Positions 8,152 to 17,493 of a stretch of DNA of 64,000 bases are shown in pieces. The position numbers and the translations under genes are program-made. Below the pieces are notes generated by a model. That model saw nothing but the letters and a program-made list of their open reading frames with translations. It searched no databases and was not told where the DNA came from. The stretch's first letter is position 1; every line of letters begins with the position of its first letter. Source of the stretch: Streptomyces griseicoloratus (GTDB lineage: Bacteria > Actinomycetota > Actinomycetes > Streptomycetales > Streptomycetaceae); contig NZ_JACVQF010000168.1 in the NCBI RefSeq assembly GCF_014534645.1, positions 1 through 64,000 of the forward strand. Reading direction: 5' to 3'.

Positions 8152-8643
8152 TCAGGTACGCCCCTCCTGCTCCTGCGCGACCTTCAGCTCGGCCGACGGG
8201 GCCGCCCACCTCGCGCGGACGACGGTGAATCCCGCCCGTTCGGCGTCCGCGCACACCAGCTCGTCGTCGTCCACCAGGACGCGGATCTCGCGGGTGCGGG
8301 CGAGCCGGCGCAGGATCTCCAGCTTGGTGCGCCGGGCCGGCCGGCGGTCACTGTCCCGCCGCATGTACACGCGCCCCTCGGGCAGCCCCTGTGCGGCCAG
8401 CCAGTCGAGGGTGTCGCGCCGGCAGCGCTCGGGCCGCCCGGTCAGATAGACCACCTCGCACTCCTCGGCGCTCGCCCGCACCAGCGCGATCCCCTCCGGG
8501 AGCGGCGGGTCCTGCGGCGCGGCGGCGAAGAAGGCGTCCCAGTCGCGCGGCCGGCGCTCCAGGAACCGCTGCCGGTGCGCGGTGTCGGCGAGGGTGTTGT
8601 CCAGGTCGAACACGGCCAGCGGGGGCCTGCTGCTGTCGGTCAC
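8152..8643 (-). CDS. HAD-family phosphatase, polynucleotide-kinase 3'-phosphatase-like
   Basis: Protein of 163 residues with a GTG start. Motif I is 'VFDLDNTLAD' (nucleophile Asp and general acid Asp), motif II 'VVYLTGRPERCRRDTLDWL', and motif IV the acidic 'RVLVDDDELVC'. The TGRPE and DDDE arrangement is typical of the acid-phosphatase or T4 Pnkp-phosphatase branch of HAD enzymes. There is no kinase domain and no partner gene next to it. The reaction is phosphate-ester hydrolysis; the substrate is not predictable. Confidence 0.8.
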   Translation of the reverse strand: MTDSSRPPLAVFDLDNTLADTAHRQRFLERRPRDWDAFFAAAPQDPPLPEGIALVRASAEECEVVYLTGRPERCRRDTLDWLAAQGLPEGRVYMRRDSDRRPARRTKLEILRRLARTREIRVLVDDDELVCADAERAGFTVVRARWAAPSAELKVAQEQEGRT

Positions 8644-8767
8644 GCCCTCAGCCTAGGACCTGGCGGTGACCGGCCGTGGACACCCCGGTCACCGCCGGCG
8701 GCGTCCGCGGCCCCGTACCCGGCGGCCGGTGCGGGAATCCCCACGGCGTCCAGGCGTTGAACCCCAC

Positions 8768-9826
8768 GTGAGCTCACTGATCGCGACGACACGTTTCTCC
8801 GTCCTCGACCGCTCCCGCATCCGCGAGGGTCACACCGGCGCGGAGGCGCTGCGCGACACGGTGCGGCTGGCCCGGGAGGCGGAGCGGCTCGGCTACCACC
8901 GCTTCTGGGTCGCCGAGCACCACGGCGTACCCGGGGTGGCGGGCTCGGCGCCGACCGTGCTGGCCGCGGCCGTCGCCGGTGCCACGCGGACCATACGGGT
9001 CGGGACGGGCGGCGTGATGCTGCCCAACCACCGGCCGCTGGTCGTGGCCGAGCAGTTCGGCGTACTGGAGTCGCTCTTCCCGGGGCGGATCGACATGGGG
9101 CTCGGCCGCTCGGTGGGCTTCACCGACGGCGTCCGCCGGGCGCTGGGCCGCGACAAGGAGGACGCCGAGGACTTCGAGGCGCAACTGGCGGAGCTGCTCG
9201 GCTGGTTCCGGGGCACCTCCCCCACGGGCGTGCACGCCCGTCCCGCCGAGGGGATGAGCGTCCCGCCGTTCGTGCTGGCCATGGGCGAGGGCGCGGCCGT
9301 CGCCGCCCGGGCGGGTCTGCCGATGGTCGTCGGGGACCTGCGCGACCGGGACCGGATGCGGCGCGCCGTCGACCGCTACCGCGCCGGCTTCCGCCCCTCC
9401 CCCTGGGCCGCGGAGCCGTACGTCGTCGTCTCCGGCACCGTCGCCGTGGCCGGCACGCCCGAGGCGGCCCGGCTGCTGCTGCTCCCCGAGGCGTGGTCCA
9501 TGGCGCGGGCACGCACGCGCGGCTCCTTCCCTCCGCTGCCCCCGGCGGAGGACGTCGAGGCCCGGACGATGACCGCGAAGGAACGCGACCTGTACGACTC
9601 CGGTCTCGCCGGTCACATCGCCGGGACCGAGGAGCAGGTCGCCGGCGAACTGGAGTCGGTGCTGAAGGAGACCGGCGCGCAGGAGGTCCTGGTGACCACG
9701 AGCACCTACGACCGCGACGCCCTGCTCGACTCCTACCGGCGGCTCGCCCGCGTCGTCGGCGCCGGGCCGTCACCCGACGGGGACAGCCCGGTCCACCGGG
9801 AAGAGACACCGCAGGCCGCCCGCTAG
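8768..9826 (+). CDS. Luciferase-like (LLM class) flavin-dependent oxidoreductase
   Basis: Protein of 352 residues of the bacterial luciferase-like monooxygenase superfamily. 'YHRFWVAEHHGVPGVAGSAPTVLAAAVAGATRTIRVG' and 'FPGRIDMGLGRSVGF' are the hallmark blocks near the F420/FMN pocket. The GTG at 8768 is chosen because upstream sequence lacks homology-like character. It stands alone, divergent from the HAD gene. The substrate cannot be inferred; F420 and FMN are both possible cofactors. Confidence 0.85.
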   Translation: MSSLIATTRFSVLDRSRIREGHTGAEALRDTVRLAREAERLGYHRFWVAEHHGVPGVAGSAPTVLAAAVAGATRTIRVGTGGVMLPNHRPLVVAEQFGVLESLFPGRIDMGLGRSVGFTDGVRRALGRDKEDAEDFEAQLAELLGWFRGTSPTGVHARPAEGMSVPPFVLAMGEGAAVAARAGLPMVVGDLRDRDRMRRAVDRYRAGFRPSPWAAEPYVVVSGTVAVAGTPEAARLLLLPEAWSMARARTRGSFPPLPPAEDVEARTMTAKERDLYDSGLAGHIAGTEEQVAGELESVLKETGAQEVLVTTSTYDRDALLDSYRRLARVVGAGPSPDGDSPVHREETPQAAR

Positions 9827-10120
9827 GGACCGGTGCCACGACCCGGGTCACGCCCGCCCCGGCGGCGGCACCGGCCGACCCGCCGCGGCCCCGGTGACCA
9901 GCACGTCTCCGACGCCCCGGCCGGCCGTCACCGGCCTCGCGCCGAACCCGCCCCGCGCGATGGGCGGCCGGGCGGAGCCGGCCTCGGTGGGCACGCCGGT
10001 CCGGCACGGGCGCGGGGGCCGGCCCCGGGGCGGTGACCCGGCGGGGTCGGGCACCGCGGCATAGAATCGCGGGGTTTGTCCAGCCTGGCCCCGGCCGCAG
10101 ACCGTACGGAGTTCCCCGCC
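9827..10120. other. Intergenic; candidate -10 element before the uvrA paralogue
   Basis: No credible gene lies between the LLM oxidoreductase and the UvrA paralogue. A TAGAAT at 10062-10067 fits a sigma-HrdB -10 box, but no convincing -35 box is placed correctly. A GGAG at 10108-10111 is the ribosome site for the ATG at 10121. A minus-strand open frame through here is Arg/Pro-rich and antisense to the UvrA gene. Confidence 0.4.
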
Positions 10121-12460
10121 ATGCACAGCCCCCACGACCCGTACGTCCGGGTCCGCGGCGCCCGTGAGCACAACCTCAAGGGCGTGGACGTCGACATCCC
10201 GCGGGACGTGGTGGCCGTGTTCACCGGCGTTTCCGGGTCGGGGAAGTCCTCGCTCGCCTTCGGCACGATCTACGCGGAGGCGCAGCGCCGCTACTTCGAG
10301 TCGGTCGCGCCCTACGCCCGCCGGCTGATCCACCAGGTCGGCGCCCCGAAGGTCGGCGAGATCACCGGCCTGCCGCCCGCGGTGTCGCTCCAGCAGCGCC
10401 GCGCGGCGCCGACGTCCCGCTCCTCCGTCGGCACGGTCACCAACCTCTCCAACTCCCTGCGCATGCTGTTCTCCCGGGCCGGCGACTATCCGCCGGGCGC
10501 CGCGCGGCTCGACTCCGACGCGTTCTCGCCCAACACGGCGGCCGGGGCCTGCCCCGAGTGCCACGGGCTCGGCCGGGTCCACCGCACGACGGAGGAACTG
10601 CTGGTCCCGGACCCGTCGCTGTCCATCCGCGAGGGCGCGATCGCGGCGTGGCCGGGGGCCTGGCAGGGCAAGAACCTGCGGGACGTCCTCGACGCGCTCG
10701 GCTACGACGTGGACCGGCCCTGGCGCGAGCTGCCCGCCGGGCAGCGGGAGTGGATCCTGTTCACGGACGAGCAGCCGGTGGTCACCGTGCACCCGGTGCG
10801 GGAGGCCGGCCGCATCCAACGGCCGTACCAGGGCACGTACATGAGTGCCCGGCGGTATGTGATGAAGACGTTCTCGGATTCGAAGAGCCCGACGCTGCGC
10901 GCGAAGGCGGAACGCTTCCTCACCAGCGAGCCCTGCCCCGGCTGCGGCGGCAGCCGGCTGCGGCCCGAGGCGCTGGCGGTGACCGTCGGCGGCCGGACCA
11001 TCGCCGAGCTGGCCGCGCTGCCGCTCACGGAACTCGCCGGATCGCTGCCGTCGGGCGACGAGACGGCCCGGGTGCTCTGCGCCGACCTCACCTCCCGTAT
11101 CGCGCCCGTCGTCGAGCTGGGCCTCGGGTATCTGAGCCTCGACCGCCCGACGCCCACGCTGTCGGCGGGGGAACTGCAGCGGCTGCGGCTGGCGACCCAG
11201 CTGCGCTCCGGGCTGTTCGGCGTGGTGTACGTGCTGGACGAGCCGTCGGCGGGACTGCACCCGGCGGACACGGAGGCGCTGCTGACGGTGCTGGAGCGGC
11301 TGAAGGCCGCGGGCAACTCGGTGTTCGTGGTCGAGCACCACGTGGACGTGGTGCGCGACGCCGACTGGATCGTGGAGGTGGGCCCGCGGGCGGGCGAGCA
11401 CGGCGGGCGGGTGCTGTACAGCGGCCCGGTGGACGGGCTGGCGTCGGTCACCGGGTCGGCGACGGCCCGCTTCCTGTTCGACGCCTCCCCCGCCCCGGCG
11501 CGCCGGGTGCGGGAGCCGCGGGGCCGGGTGACGCTGGGCCCCGTCACCCGGCACAACCTGCGCGGTGTGACGGCCGAGTTCCCGCTCGGCGTGCTGACGG
11601 CCGTCACCGGGGTGTCCGGGTCCGGGAAGTCCACGCTGATCGGGGAGATCACCGAGGAGTTGCCGGGTGTGGGACGGCTGGTGTCGGTCGACCAGAAGCC
11701 GATCGGCCGGACCCCGCGCTCCAATCTGGCGACCTACACCGGACTGTTCGACGTGGTGCGCAAGGTGTTCGCGGCGACGGACGCGGCGCGCGAGCGGGGG
11801 TACGGCGTCGGGCGGTTCTCCTTCAACGTGGCCGGAGGGCGCTGCGAGACCTGCCAGGGCGAGGGGTTCGTCAGCGTCGAGCTGCTGTTCCTGCCGAGCA
11901 CGTACGCACCGTGTCCGGACTGCGGCGGCGCGCGCTACAACCCCGGGACGCTCGAAGTGACGTACCGGGGCCGGAACATCGCCGAGGTGCTGGACCTGAC
12001 CGTCGAGTCGGCGGCGGAGTTCTTCGCCGACACCCCGGCCGTGGCCCGCAGCCTGGGCACCCTGCTCGACGTCGGCCTCGGCTATCTCCGGCTCGGCCAG
12101 CCGGCGACCGAGCTGTCCGGCGGAGAGGCGCAGCGCATCAAACTGGCGAGCGAGCTGCAGCGCGGGCGTCGCGGCCACACCCTGTACCTCCTAGACGAGC
12201 CGACGACCGGTCTCCATCCGGCCGACGTCGAGGTCCTGATGCGGCAGCTGCACGGTTTGGTGGACGCCGGGCAGACCGTGATCGTCGTCGAACACGACAT
12301 GTCCGTCGTCGCGGGCGCGGACTGGGTGATCGACCTGGGTCCCGGCGGTGGGGCCGAGGGCGGCCGGATCGTGGCGGCGGGGACTCCGGCGGCGGTGGCC
12401 GCGGCGGGCGGCAGCGCCACGGCGCCCTATCTGGCACGGGTGCTCGGGACCGGGCGGTAG
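10121..12460 (+). CDS. UvrA-like ABC ATPase lacking the UvrB-binding domain (UvrA2/DrrC type)
   Basis: Protein of 779 residues, much shorter than canonical UvrA (about 950). The first Walker A 'GVSGSGKSS' is at residues 36-44, and a second GVSGSGKST lies near residue 505. Both ABC signature and Walker B regions are present ([52 protein letters not shown]). A CxxC zinc module follows the second Walker A ([12 protein letters not shown] and [11 protein letters not shown]). After '[10 protein letters not shown]' the sequence jumps straight to '[17 protein letters not shown]', omitting the UvrB-interaction module. Such proteins include UvrA2 and the daunorubicin-resistance protein DrrC. It may protect DNA from a bound drug rather than act in standard excision repair. 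Confidence 0.88.
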   Translation: MHSPHDPYVRVRGAREHNLKGVDVDIPRDVVAVFTGVSGSGKSSLAFGTIYAEAQRRYFESVAPYARRLIHQVGAPKVGEITGLPPAVSLQQRRAAPTSRSSVGTVTNLSNSLRMLFSRAGDYPPGAARLDSDAFSPNTAAGACPECHGLGRVHRTTEELLVPDPSLSIREGAIAAWPGAWQGKNLRDVLDALGYDVDRPWRELPAGQREWILFTDEQPVVTVHPVREAGRIQRPYQGTYMSARRYVMKTFSDSKSPTLRAKAERFLTSEPCPGCGGSRLRPEALAVTVGGRTIAELAALPLTELAGSLPSGDETARVLCADLTSRIAPVVELGLGYLSLDRPTPTLSAGELQRLRLATQLRSGLFGVVYVLDEPSAGLHPADTEALLTVLERLKAAGNSVFVVEHHVDVVRDADWIVEVGPRAGEHGGRVLYSGPVDGLASVTGSATARFLFDASPAPARRVREPRGRVTLGPVTRHNLRGVTAEFPLGVLTAVTGVSGSGKSTLIGEITEELPGVGRLVSVDQKPIGRTPRSNLATYTGLFDVVRKVFAATDAARERGYGVGRFSFNVAGGRCETCQGEGFVSVELLFLPSTYAPCPDCGGARYNPGTLEVTYRGRNIAEVLDLTVESAAEFFADTPAVARSLGTLLDVGLGYLRLGQPATELSGGEAQRIKLASELQRGRRGHTLYLLDEPTTGLHPADVEVLMRQLHGLVDAGQTVIVVEHDMSVVAGADWVIDLGPGGGAEGGRIVAAGTPAAVAAAGGSATAPYLARVLGTGR

Positions 12461-12567
12461 CCGGTCTCCCCCGCAGGGGGGAGCGACATCCCTCGCGTGC
12501 GTGATCCTCCCGGGCGGCGGGGCGGCTGTACTGAAGCCGGCATCGTTGCGTGAGAGGGGAGTCGAGG

Positions 12568-13908
12568 ATGAGTACGTGGACCAGGCGGCGGCTGTTCGGT
12601 ACGGCGGCGGCTTCGGCGGCCGGCCTCGTGGTGGCCGCGCCCGCGGCCGCGGCGGCGGGGCGGCGTCCCCGTTCCGGCGACGACGGCCTCGTGGCCGCCC
12701 TGCGGGCCCTGCCCGGACTGAGGGTGATCGAGGAGCGGCCCGGCGCCGACCCCGGCTACCGCATCCTCGTCCTCGGCCTGCGGCAGCCCGTCGACCACAC
12801 GAACCCCGCGGCCGGCACGTTCGAGCAGCGTCTCACTCTGCTGCACACCGGCGCCGACCGGCCCACCGTGCTCTTCAGCACCGGGTACGCGGCGATGTCG
12901 GCCCCGCGGCGCGCCGAGCCGACGGTGCTGCTGGAGGCCAACCAGGTCGAGGTCGAGCACCGCTGGTTCGGCACCTCCCGCCCGGCCACGTCCGACTACT
13001 CCTGTCTGACCATCCGCCAGGCGGCGGACGACTACCACCGCGTGGTCCGGCTGCTGCGCGGTCTGTACCCCGGCGCGTGGATCTCCGCCGGCAGCAGCAA
13101 GGGCGGCATGGCCGCCGTCTACCACCGCCGCTTCCACCCGCACGACGTGGCCGGCACGGTGGCCTACTCCGCCCCGAACAACGTGGACGACCGCGACAAC
13201 TCCGCCTACGTCCGCTTCCTGGAGCGCGTGGGCACCCGTGAGTCCCGCAAGGCCCTGAAGGCCGTGCAGCGGGAGCTGCTGCTGCGCCGCGCGGACCTGG
13301 TCGCCCGGTACGCGGCCCGGACCGCCGCCTCCGGCACGGGCTTCCAACTCGTCGGCAGCGCCGAGAAGGCCTTCGAAGCCGCCGTGCTGCGGGTGCCGTT
13401 CATGTTCTGGCAGCGCTCCACGGCGGCCGACGCCACCGCGATCCCCTCGCCGCACGACGCCACGGACGCCCTGTACACGTGGCTGGACGGCACCGCGGGC
13501 CTGAGCCTGTACACCGATGCCGTCGCCCTGGAGTTCGTGCCGTACTTCTACCAAGTGGGCACCCAGCTGGGCTATGTGTCCACGCCCACCGGCCATCTGG
13601 ACGGCCTGCTGCGCCACCCCGACGCGATGGCGCCCCGGACGTTCGTCCCCCGGGACGTCCCCATGCCCTTCGACCGGGACGCCATGCCCGACGTGGACCG
13701 CTGGGTCCGCCGCCACGGCTCCCGCATGCTCTTCGTCAACGGCACCCAGGACCCCTCCGTCGCCGAAGCCTTCCGGCCCGGCGGCCGTGACTCCCGCGTC
13801 CTGTGGGTGGAGGGCGGCAACCACGGCGTCGACCTCGCCGACCTGGCCCCGGCCGACCGTGCGGATGCCGTGGCCGCGCTCAACCGCTGGGCGGGGAACC
13901 GGTCATAG
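12568..13908 (+). CDS. Secreted tripeptidyl aminopeptidase, S28 family
   Basis: Protein of 446 residues with a Tat signal: RRR at residues 6-8, then an Ala-rich hydrophobic stretch to about residue 30. The nucleophile motif is GSSKG around Ser177. A C-terminal 'VEGGNHGVDLADL' carries the probable catalytic His. 'LRQPVDHTNPAAGTFEQRLTLLH' and 'LEANQVEVEHRWFGTSRP' are hallmarks of the Streptomyces prolyl/tripeptidyl aminopeptidase group. It should remove N-terminal tripeptides from peptides outside the cell. The ATG at 12568 follows a GAGGGGAG; a GTG at 12550 is an alternative. Its end overlaps the convergent acyltransferase end by six bases. Confidence 0.9.
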   Translation: MSTWTRRRLFGTAAASAAGLVVAAPAAAAAGRRPRSGDDGLVAALRALPGLRVIEERPGADPGYRILVLGLRQPVDHTNPAAGTFEQRLTLLHTGADRPTVLFSTGYAAMSAPRRAEPTVLLEANQVEVEHRWFGTSRPATSDYSCLTIRQAADDYHRVVRLLRGLYPGAWISAGSSKGGMAAVYHRRFHPHDVAGTVAYSAPNNVDDRDNSAYVRFLERVGTRESRKALKAVQRELLLRRADLVARYAARTAASGTGFQLVGSAEKAFEAAVLRVPFMFWQRSTAADATAIPSPHDATDALYTWLDGTAGLSLYTDAVALEFVPYFYQVGTQLGYVSTPTGHLDGLLRHPDAMAPRTFVPRDVPMPFDRDAMPDVDRWVRRHGSRMLFVNGTQDPSVAEAFRPGGRDSRVLWVEGGNHGVDLADLAPADRADAVAALNRWAGNRS

Positions 13909-14760
13909 CGGCCCGCCCCGGGCGTCGGCGCCGGCCATGGCGCTGCGGAGTGGCGGGAGCGGTGCGGCAGGCACGTGACCGCACTCGTCCGGCGGACCCG
14001 GCTGTGCCGCCCGGGCCAGGGAACGGCGGTCCGGGTGGCTGCCCGGCGCCAGCGGTGGCCGTACGTCGGCCTCCGCGACCAGCCCGCGCGCCGTCACCAC
14101 TCGCCACACCGACGCGATCAGCGAGTCGTCGCCGACGAAGGCCGGCGTGGTGCTGGTGGTGCCGTCGGCGAGGCGGTAACGGATGAGGACCGGCTGGACC
14201 GGGGCGTGGGCGTCCAGCGCGGCCTGGAAGACGGCCCGCCGGAAGTGCCCCTGGGCGCGCCCGCACCAGGTGCTGCCCTCGGGGAAGACGCCGACCGCCG
14301 CCCCGGCCCGCAGTGCTCCGGCGATCCGCGCCACCGTCCCGGGCAGGGCCCGCAGCCGGTCCCGCTCGATGAACAGCGCCCCGCCCCGCGCGGCCAGCGG
14401 CCCGGCGACCGGCCACCGCCGGATCTCGGTCTTGGCGAGCATCCGGGCCGGGCGGACGGCGGCCAGCAGCGGTATGTCCAGCCAGGAGATGTGGTTGGCG
14501 ACCAGCAGCACCCCGCCGTCCGGCGGCGCGGCCCCGGTGATCCGCACCCGCACCCCGGCCGCCCGTACGATCGCCCGGCACCAGCGGCGCACCAGGTGGG
14601 CGGGAATCCGGGCGCCGAGCGGCGACAGCGCGATCCCGGCGAGGAGCAGAACGGCGACGGCCGTGAGCCGGAGGACGGCGCGTGGTACGGCCGCCGGGGT
14701 CCGCGTCGGCTCCACGCAGGCCCTGGGGGTGCAGGGCGCGGCGGGCAGCCAGCTGCTCAT
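13903..14760 (-). CDS. olsA: Lysophospholipid/lyso-ornithine lipid acyltransferase (PlsC/OlsA-like)
   Basis: Protein of 285 residues with an N-terminal membrane segment (about residues 28-48) and a PlsC domain. The HX4D motif is replaced by 'NHISWLD' (H-I-S-W-L-D), which keeps the His and Asp. 'VFPEGSTWCG' is the substrate-binding block. It overlaps the upstream GNAT acyltransferase by four bases. That pairing matches OlsA (O-acylation) following OlsB (N-acylation) in ornithine lipid synthesis. The symbol rests on context; it could instead be a phosphatidic-acid enzyme. Confidence 0.75.
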   Translation of the reverse strand: MSSWLPAAPCTPRACVEPTRTPAAVPRAVLRLTAVAVLLLAGIALSPLGARIPAHLVRRWCRAIVRAAGVRVRITGAAPPDGGVLLVANHISWLDIPLLAAVRPARMLAKTEIRRWPVAGPLAARGGALFIERDRLRALPGTVARIAGALRAGAAVGVFPEGSTWCGRAQGHFRRAVFQAALDAHAPVQPVLIRYRLADGTTSTTPAFVGDDSLIASVWRVVTARGLVAEADVRPPLAPGSHPDRRSLARAAQPGPPDECGHVPAAPLPPLRSAMAGADARGGPL

Positions 14761-15530
14761 CGGGCCGCGAGCAGCGAGAGGAAGTGCCGCAGGTAGCGCG
14801 GGTCGACCCGGCTCATCGGCAGCAGCACGTAGAGGTCGGCGACCCCGAAGTCCACGTCGTGCGCGGGTTCCCCGCAGACCCAGGCGCCGAGGCGGAGGTA
14901 GCCGCGGAGCAGGGCGGGCAGTTCGGTGCGGCCGGCGGGGGCCTCCGCGCGCGGCGTCCACGGCAGCAGGGGCCGTACGCGGTACTCCTCGGGCGCCAGG
15001 TGCTTGGCGCGCACCCGGTTCCAGGTGCCGGAGGCGAGGGCGCCGCCGTCGGCGAGCGGGATCGAGCAGCAGCCGGCCAGCCACTCGTGGCCGCGGTCGG
15101 TCATGTAGCGGGCTATACCGGCCCAGATGAGACCGATGACCGTGCCGTCGCGGTGGTCGGGGTGAACGCAGGAACGGCCGACCTCGACCAGACCCGGCCG
15201 GATTCCGTCGAGCGCGCTCAGGTCGAACTCGCCCTCGGAGTAGAGCCGCCCGGCGACCGACGCGCGCTCCGGCGGCAGCAGCCGGTAGGTGCCGACGACC
15301 TGCCCGGTCACCGTGTCGTTCACGAGCAGGTGGTCGCAGTACGCGTCGAAGGGGTCGATGTCGTATCCGGGCTGCGGGGTCGACAGCAGAGCGCCCATCT
15401 CACCGGCGAAGACGTCGTGCCGCAGCCGCTGCGCGGCGCGCACCTCTGCCTCGTCGCGCGCGAACGTGACGGTGTAGCGGGTGGGCGCCTCGGACTGCGG
15501 GGGACGGTCGAGGGTGGAAACGCCGGTCAT
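14757..15530 (-). CDS. olsB: OlsB-like ornithine N-acyltransferase (GNAT/hemolysin-like)
   Basis: Protein of 257 residues. 'VRAAQRLRHDVFAGEMGA', 'DAYCDHLLVND', 'VGTYRLLPP' and 'VEVGRSCVHPDHRDG' are the conserved blocks of the OlsB/autoinducer-synthase-like acyl-ACP N-acyltransferases. These acylate ornithine with 3-hydroxy fatty acids in the membrane-lipid pathway. An AGGAGAG lies 5 bases before the ATG. The next gene starts in its stop codon, and together they could make phosphorus-free ornithine lipids. The acceptor is inferred from the pair, not from the sequence alone. Confidence 0.8.
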   Translation of the reverse strand: MTGVSTLDRPPQSEAPTRYTVTFARDEAEVRAAQRLRHDVFAGEMGALLSTPQPGYDIDPFDAYCDHLLVNDTVTGQVVGTYRLLPPERASVAGRLYSEGEFDLSALDGIRPGLVEVGRSCVHPDHRDGTVIGLIWAGIARYMTDRGHEWLAGCCSIPLADGGALASGTWNRVRAKHLAPEEYRVRPLLPWTPRAEAPAGRTELPALLRGYLRLGAWVCGEPAHDVDFGVADLYVLLPMSRVDPRYLRHFLSLLAAR

Positions 15531-15680
15531 GGCTCTCTCCTGGTCACGGGTCTGTGCGGCGACGTCGGGGACACCCCAGTTCTTCCGACGCCGGTTGGCG
15601 CGTGCGTGACCTGTGCCAGGAGAGTGAATGTGCGGTTGTTGAACGGGTGGGGTGCCCCGGGAGCCGTCGGTAACCGCAGG
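15531..15680. other. Intergenic between the ols pair and the meta-cleavage operon
   Basis: 150 bases hold the olsB ribosome site and the 3' end of the catabolic operon. Both flanking genes read leftward. A GTTCAAC-like element on the minus strand was considered as a PHO box and not accepted. No clear hairpin terminator was seen. Confidence 0.4.
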
Positions 15681-16526
15681 TCAGTTGTTCGTGACGAAGT
15701 CTACGACCAACCGGTTGAACTCGTCGGCGTGCTCGATCATCGCCCAGTGTCCGCAGTGGTTGAGTACGACCAGCCGGCTGTTCGGGATGTTCGCCAGCAG
15801 GTACAGCGAGTTCTCGTAGGAGACGACGCGGTCGTCCCGGCCGTGGATGAGCAGCGTCGGCACCTGGATGGCCGGCAGCAGCTCGGGCCTGACCCACTTC
15901 GGCAGCGGCGCGCCCTTGGGCAGGCCGTCGACGTAGTTGCGCAGGTGGTCGGGGCGGGCGAGCGCGGCGTCGGAGCGGGCCCGGCACAGTTCCGGGGTGG
16001 CGAAGCGGGCCTTGTCGTAGACCATGATCTCGACGAGGCGGCGCATGTTCTCGGGGCTCGCGTCCCGGTAGGCCTGGATCAGCACCTTCAGGCCCTCGGA
16101 GGGGCCGTCTCCGGCGCCGAAGAGGGTGGGCATCCGGCCGACCGGCGGGCCCATGGTGATCAGGTGGGAGATGCGGTCGGGGTGTTCGGTGGCCAGCCGC
16201 AGCGAGGTCTGGCCGCCCATCGAGTTGCCGACGAACGCGGCCTTGTCGATGCCGAGGGCGTCCAGGAACTGGACCGCCGCGGTGACGTGGTCGAGCTGGT
16301 CGACGGTGGCCGCCGACGACTCGCCCCAGCCGGGCATGTCGACGGCGTACACGTGGAAGTGCTCGGCCAGCGCCTCGATGTTGCCGGCGAAGTTGCTCCA
16401 GCCGGTCGCACCGGGCCCGCTGCCGTGCAGCAGCACGACCGGGTGGCCGGAGCCGGCCTCGTAGTAGCGGAGCTTCCAGTCGGGGGTCTCGACGGTGCGG
16501 GCGAGGGTGTTCGGGTCGAGGGTCAT
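15681..16526 (-). CDS. Meta-cleavage product hydrolase (MhpC/BphD-type alpha/beta hydrolase)
   Basis: Protein of 281 residues with an alpha/beta hydrolase fold. The oxyanion block is 'VLLHGSGPGATGWSNF' and the nucleophile is Ser102 in GNSMGG. The acid is the Asp in 'IHGRDDRVV' and the base the His in 'NHCGHWAMIEH'. The full pattern is that of C-C hydrolases acting on 2-hydroxy-6-oxo-dienoate ring-cleavage products. It starts one base into the dioxygenase stop (TGATG), so the two are coupled. It would release 2-hydroxypenta-2,4-dienoate plus an acid such as succinate. Confidence 0.9.
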   Translation of the reverse strand: MTLDPNTLARTVETPDWKLRYYEAGSGHPVVLLHGSGPGATGWSNFAGNIEALAEHFHVYAVDMPGWGESSAATVDQLDHVTAAVQFLDALGIDKAAFVGNSMGGQTSLRLATEHPDRISHLITMGPPVGRMPTLFGAGDGPSEGLKVLIQAYRDASPENMRRLVEIMVYDKARFATPELCRARSDAALARPDHLRNYVDGLPKGAPLPKWVRPELLPAIQVPTLLIHGRDDRVVSYENSLYLLANIPNSRLVVLNHCGHWAMIEHADEFNRLVVDFVTNN

Positions 16527-17458
16527 CAGTGGGCCTCTCCGTGCGGGGCGGGGGCGGCGGCGAGCAGCTCGGCGACGGCGCCCGGCGGGCGGTGGCCCCA
16601 GCTGTGCAGCTTGTCGAGCGTCCTCACCTCCCAGGTCTCGTCGTCGATGATCAGCCCGCCCCAGCCGTACTCGATGCTGAAGCCCGAGGGCGTGAAGACG
16701 TAGAAGCTGAACATCTGGTCGTTGGGGTGCATGCCGAGGGTCATCTCGAACGGCTGCTTGGCGTCCATGCAGCGGTCGTAGGCGAGGCCGACGTCGCGGA
16801 TGTCGGTGACCTCGACCATGAAGTGGTGGGTCTTCTTCGGCGAGGGCAGGTCGCCGAAGGCCACGGTGTGGTGGCGGCCGTTGCAGTGCAGGAAGATCAG
16901 GTCGGCGACGACGCCCGGGGCCAGTTCCTCGACGATGATGTCGCTGATCTTGAAGCCGAGCAGGTCGATGTAGAAGCCGAGGTAGGTCTCGCGGGAGACG
17001 CCGTGGGCGAGCAGGACCTGGTGTCCCGCACCGCCGGCGCCGGTGACGAAGCCGCCGAGCAGCTTCGCGGACTCGAACGGAGTGGCCGCGTCGGCCAGGC
17101 CGGTGACCAGCTCGACGCGGTTGCCCATCGGGTCGGCCGTGACGAAGATCCGCTCGACCTTGCGGGCGGCGGCGAGCGTGTCGTCGCCCTCGGCGACCTC
17201 GATCCCGGCGGCGCGCAGCCTGTCGACGAGCGCGTCCAGGGCGGCGGCGTCGGAGACCTCGTAGCCGGTGGCGACCAGGTCGTCGGCCGTGCCCTCGGTG
17301 ACGACCCAGCGGTGGGCCTTCTCGTCGGTGCGCAGCGTGAAACCGTCGGCGGTCTTCTCGCCGTACTGCATGCCCAGCAGTTCGACGCCGAAGTGCTCCC
17401 AGTCGGTGAGGCTGCTGACCTCGTAGACGACGTATCCGAGTTCCTTGACTCCGGACAT
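16526..17458 (-). CDS. Type I extradiol catechol dioxygenase (VOC superfamily)
   Basis: Protein of 310 residues with two VOC modules (about 5-125 and 140-280). The iron ligands of the second module are visible as H146 (GHQVLLAHG), H211 (THHFMVEV) and E263 (FSIEYGWGG). These positions are nearly the same as in BphC-type enzymes. It opens a catechol ring next to the hydroxyls. It replaces the LigB-type MhpB of E. coli, so the pathway here has the BphC/HsaC architecture. An AAGGAGT precedes the ATG. The aromatic substrate is not certain; a dihydroxyphenylpropionate is suggested by the neighbours. Confidence 0.92.
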   Translation of the reverse strand: MSGVKELGYVVYEVSSLTDWEHFGVELLGMQYGEKTADGFTLRTDEKAHRWVVTEGTADDLVATGYEVSDAAALDALVDRLRAAGIEVAEGDDTLAAARKVERIFVTADPMGNRVELVTGLADAATPFESAKLLGGFVTGAGGAGHQVLLAHGVSRETYLGFYIDLLGFKISDIIVEELAPGVVADLIFLHCNGRHHTVAFGDLPSPKKTHHFMVEVTDIRDVGLAYDRCMDAKQPFEMTLGMHPNDQMFSFYVFTPSGFSIEYGWGGLIIDDETWEVRTLDKLHSWGHRPPGAVAELLAAAPAPHGEAH

Positions 17459-17493
17459 GGCGGTACTCCTTCTCTCGGTTTCTCTCGGGCTTC

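Noticed and set aside
9848-12178. 776-codon open frame on the minus strand
   Set aside because: It lies opposite the UvrA paralogue. Its translation is Arg/Gly/Gln/His-rich without any domain, as expected of antisense frames in high-GC coding DNA.
15531-15680. Possible PHO box upstream of olsB
   Set aside because: Only one GTTCA-like half repeat is visible on the minus strand; a second copy at the required 11-bp spacing is not convincing.
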